Shown: positions 61,716-64,000 of the stretch, piece by piece | Numbering within the stretch: position 1 is the stretch's first letter | How the letters are laid out: each line of letters starts with the position of its first letter | From: Cutibacterium modestum | GTDB lineage: Bacteria > Actinomycetota > Actinomycetes > Propionibacteriales > Propionibacteriaceae | Direction: 5' to 3' | NCBI RefSeq assembly: GCF_008326345.1 | Contig: NZ_BJEN01000003.1 | Location: 248,001 to 312,000 of the forward strand | DNA length: 64,000 bases | Position numbers and translations under genes: made by a program | The notes under the pieces: generated by a model | Database searches by the model: none | Seen by the model: the letters and a program-made list of their open reading frames with translations, nothing else | Told to the model about the DNA's origin: nothing

Positions 61716-64000
61716 ATGGACGAGCGGGTGCTGGATGCCCAGAGGTGGGTCAACACGACTTATTCTGGGATTGCAGGATATGAGCGTTGTCCAGAGGACG
61801 GCAAGACGAACTGGGCGACGATGTACTCGCTTACCGAAGGCTTGCAGCACGAATTGGGGATCCAGGAATTGTCGCATGCGTTCGGTCCGACCACGATGTC
61901 CAAGGTGGACGCCCGTGGTGGTGTCGGGCCAGGTGAGCGGAACAAAAACATCGTCAATATCATCAAGTGTGCCTTCTACTGCAAAGGCTATCCCGGTGGA
62001 AATCTCGATGGGATCTGGAAGAGTTCACCCTCTTTTGGACCACAGCAGGACGCAGTAGCGGGTTCCTTGTACGCCATGACCGACAACATGGGGATTGGGA
62101 GGCAGGACAGGCTGAACGCCAAACTTTTCAAGGCCTTACTCACAATGGATGCTTACGTTCTAGTCTCCGGGGGTGATCCGGAAATTCGTAAGATCCAGCA
62201 GTGGTTGAATGGCCGGTATTGGCGGCGTAGTTTTGCAACGCTTATCCCTACGGAGGGACATTATTCACGCGATGTTCAGAAATTACTAATGAAGGCCCTC
62301 CAATGTGAGTTTGGGATAGCAGACGCCTCCGTGAATGGGAATTTCGGGCCGGCGACCCGACAGCAGTTGGCGGCCCATAGTCTAAAGCCCGGTGACAGTG
62401 GCGTTCTTGTCGAGTTGCTGTCTGCGGCCTGCGTCTTCAACGGTGCTGTTCCAAGCGGTGAAGGCATGGTTCATACGGTGTTCAAGCATGAGTTCGATGA
62501 CAAGTTGGCATCGTACATCCGGGCATTTCAGGCGTTCAGCTTGCTACCCGTTACCAATCGCGTGGACTACGCTACTTGGTGTCAATTACTGGTATCTACG
62601 GGCGATCCAAATCGCACGGCTCATGCATGTGATACGCGGTTCACAATCACTGAGTCGCTTGCACATTCGCTAGTCAAATCGGGCTACACGGTGGTAGGCC
62701 GGTATCTTGATGAGCCCCCAGACAGCACGTTAGACAAGAAACTCAAAGACGGTGAACTCCAGGCCATCTTCGCTGGTAACATGAGGGTGTTTCCCATTTG
62801 GCAATACAATGCACGCCGGCTGATCGATTTCTCCTTCGACTTTGGGTGGGAGCACGGGAACAAGGCACATGACCGTATGGTCCACTATGGTTTCAACCCA
62901 GGTGCCATTGTCTACTTCGCGGTGGACTACGACGCGACCGATCCTGAGATTGACAGTAATATTATCCCCTATTTTCGGGGAATTCAGGCGGCCTTGGCTA
63001 GCCGAGGCCATGCCTATCGCGCCGGTGTCTACGGTAGCCGCAATGTCTGCTCGCGCGTGTCAGCGCAGACCTACACGGTCAGCTCCTTCGTCTCAGGGAT
63101 GTCGTGGGGCTACTCCGGCAACCTCGGGTTCCCCCTCCCGTACAATTGGTCATTCAACCAGATCCAGGAGTTTCGCTACTCTGCTGACCCGGACGGGGAA
63201 ATTGATTTAGACCGCGATGTGCACCGTATGAACATTGATCCAGGAATTGGCCCGGAGGGAGTGGGTGGGCATACACCGTCAAAACTGGAGGACGTGTTGG
63301 CTAAAGTCGACCAACTCCACGAGATGGCGGCGAAATTCGATGGAGGCACCAGCGACGTCGCCCTTATCAACAAGCGGGTGTTGGAGTTCCTTCGACACCC
63401 GAAGTACACCCGCGTCTACGCAGGTTGGAGGATCTTGCTCGGGCCCCTTGAAGAGGACTGGCTCACGGCAGCTACGAGCGAACTCCACTGGCGTCCGATC
63501 ACGTTCACGGATCCTGTTCACAATGAGACCGTGTCAATGGATCATCTCGCCGCGACTGCCAACGCCGTCATGCTTATGGGCTGGGGCCACGGGGAAAATG
63601 CGAACCGAGGCGATTTCGGGGGCTGGGGTGGTGACCTCTCGACCTTTTACGCCGATTGGATGAACAATGAGAGGAGTTATGCATCGGGCTACGCGTTCTG
63701 TATGGATCGGCTTGCCCATCGCAGCGTCGAGTCGTCCTTTGGTTTCTCGGACATGATCGAAGATGTGGATGGATACCTCTTGGGTCGGGCAATCCGGGCC
63801 GGTAGGCCCTTCAAGACGGTGCTGAGAGATTACGTGACTGGCCAGGCGATCACGACTCGCTTCCGCGAGTTCTACCGGCTACGGTTCAACTCCTCGTCCG
63901 ACGCTGTTGAGAAATCAGCTCGGGCTATGTTCTTTGATTCATCCGATCCGGTCTTGCACAAATTGCAAGTAGCGGCGGTGGAGGAACAGATCAACGAGAA
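61716..64000 (+). CDS. Large DUF1906 glycoside-hydrolase-like protein, 3' end outside window
   Basis: An uninterrupted frame of 761 codons from ATG 61716 to the window end. Residues about 1-140 start DERVLDAQRWVNTTYSGIAG, a segment I associate with this family. A peptidoglycan-binding-like domain follows (about 150-235, with VNGNFGPATRQQL). Residues about 305-505 form the DUF1906 (Rv2525c-like) TIM-barrel: SLVKSGYTVVGRYLDE, MRVFPIWQYN, GAIVYFAVDYDATD, YRAGVYGSRNVCSRV and EIDLDRD. A further 250-residue region of unknown type continues (MLMGWGHGENANRGDFGGWG). There is no signal peptide. A cell-wall role is likely; activity is unproven. Confidence 0.85.
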   Translation, partial: MDERVLDAQRWVNTTYSGIAGYERCPEDGKTNWATMYSLTEGLQHELGIQELSHAFGPTTMSKVDARGGVGPGERNKNIVNIIKCAFYCKGYPGGNLDGIWKSSPSFGPQQDAVAGSLYAMTDNMGIGRQDRLNAKLFKALLTMDAYVLVSGGDPEIRKIQQWLNGRYWRRSFATLIPTEGHYSRDVQKLLMKALQCEFGIADASVNGNFGPATRQQLAAHSLKPGDSGVLVELLSAACVFNGAVPSGEGMVHTVFKHEFDDKLASYIRAFQAFSLLPVTNRVDYATWCQLLVSTGDPNRTAHACDTRFTITESLAHSLVKSGYTVVGRYLDEPPDSTLDKKLKDGELQAIFAGNMRVFPIWQYNARRLIDFSFDFGWEHGNKAHDRMVHYGFNPGAIVYFAVDYDATDPEIDSNIIPYFRGIQAALASRGHAYRAGVYGSRNVCSRVSAQTYTVSSFVSGMSWGYSGNLGFPLPYNWSFNQIQEFRYSADPDGEIDLDRDVHRMNIDPGIGPEGVGGHTPSKLEDVLAKVDQLHEMAAKFDGGTSDVALINKRVLEFLRHPKYTRVYAGWRILLGPLEEDWLTAATSELHWRPITFTDPVHNETVSMDHLAATANAVMLMGWGHGENANRGDFGGWGGDLSTFYADWMNNERSYASGYAFCMDRLAHRSVESSFGFSDMIEDVDGYLLGRAIRAGRPFKTVLRDYVTGQAITTRFREFYRLRFNSSSDAVEKSARAMFFDSSDPVLHKLQVAAVEEQINE

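Overview
The window looks like a chromosomal segment of a high-GC Gram-positive bacterium of the Propionibacteriaceae, most probably Cutibacterium (C. acnes-like). The main reason is a complete Wood-Werkman transcarboxylase operon (5S, 12S and biotin-carrier 1.3S subunits, 29717-33444), the signature of propionic fermentation. Other actinobacterial signs are HAIR operators in front of clpB, a DUF3151 gene, a small CxxC protein of a type I associate with actinobacteria, and many genes that seem to start at or near the 5' end of their mRNA (a TAnnnT box 6-7 nt before ATG/GTG). The species call is inference. I saw no rRNA, tRNA, CRISPR array or intact insertion sequence.

Layout. 1-10.6 kb: an AspT/YidE-type transporter, an amino-acid permease, a Nudix hydrolase, a sensor kinase / response regulator / ABC exporter block on the minus strand, and an Nramp Mn transporter. 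10.6-11.9 kb: a gene-poor scar with a broken transposase N-terminus. 12-18 kb: class I fructose-bisphosphate aldolase, a HAD phosphatase, a BrnQ carrier and ClpB under HspR-type operators. 18-26.4 kb: an MFS transporter, a YchJ protein, a betaine-type binding lipoprotein coupled to a spermidine-synthase-like protein, DedA and TrmH proteins sharing one tiny divergent promoter, and class II aldolase. 26.4-28.2 kb: two broken genes, one of them an amidase-domain secreted protein. 28.2-33.5 kb: an Aer-like PAS protein, then the transcarboxylase operon with an extra 80-aa protein. 33.5-37.8 kb: an L,D-transpeptidase, TypA/BipA, a hidden 54-aa cysteine-rich gene and DUF3151. 37.8-43 kb: a sialic-acid catabolic operon (nanT, DUF4862, nanA, nanE) facing a GntR regulator. 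43-55.2 kb: a GNAT protein, then purine synthesis genes (purA, purD-purB, a purC-purS fusion, purQ) interrupted by a decayed flavin monooxygenase/FMN reductase pair and by an ahpC-ahpF-oxyR peroxide-defence operon. 55.3-64 kb: a BadF-type sugar kinase, three secreted hydrolases (two frameshifted), an RclA-like flavoprotein, and a large DUF1906 glycoside-hydrolase-like protein that runs off the end.

How it fits together. The core theme is fermentative carbon flow (two aldolases, transcarboxylase) in a host-associated organism that scavenges sialic acid and amino acids, takes up Mn and defends against peroxide and reactive chlorine species. The secreted or surface genes show repeated decay: at least five loci are frameshifted, truncated or interrupted. 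The most informative regulatory features are two HAIR sites bracketing the clpB promoter, two OxyR dimer sites 31 bp apart at ahpC, a dedA/trmH promoter whose two -10 boxes share the same TA step, and palindromes ahead of the transcarboxylase and nan operons. All function calls come from reading protein motifs by eye; no database search was run.
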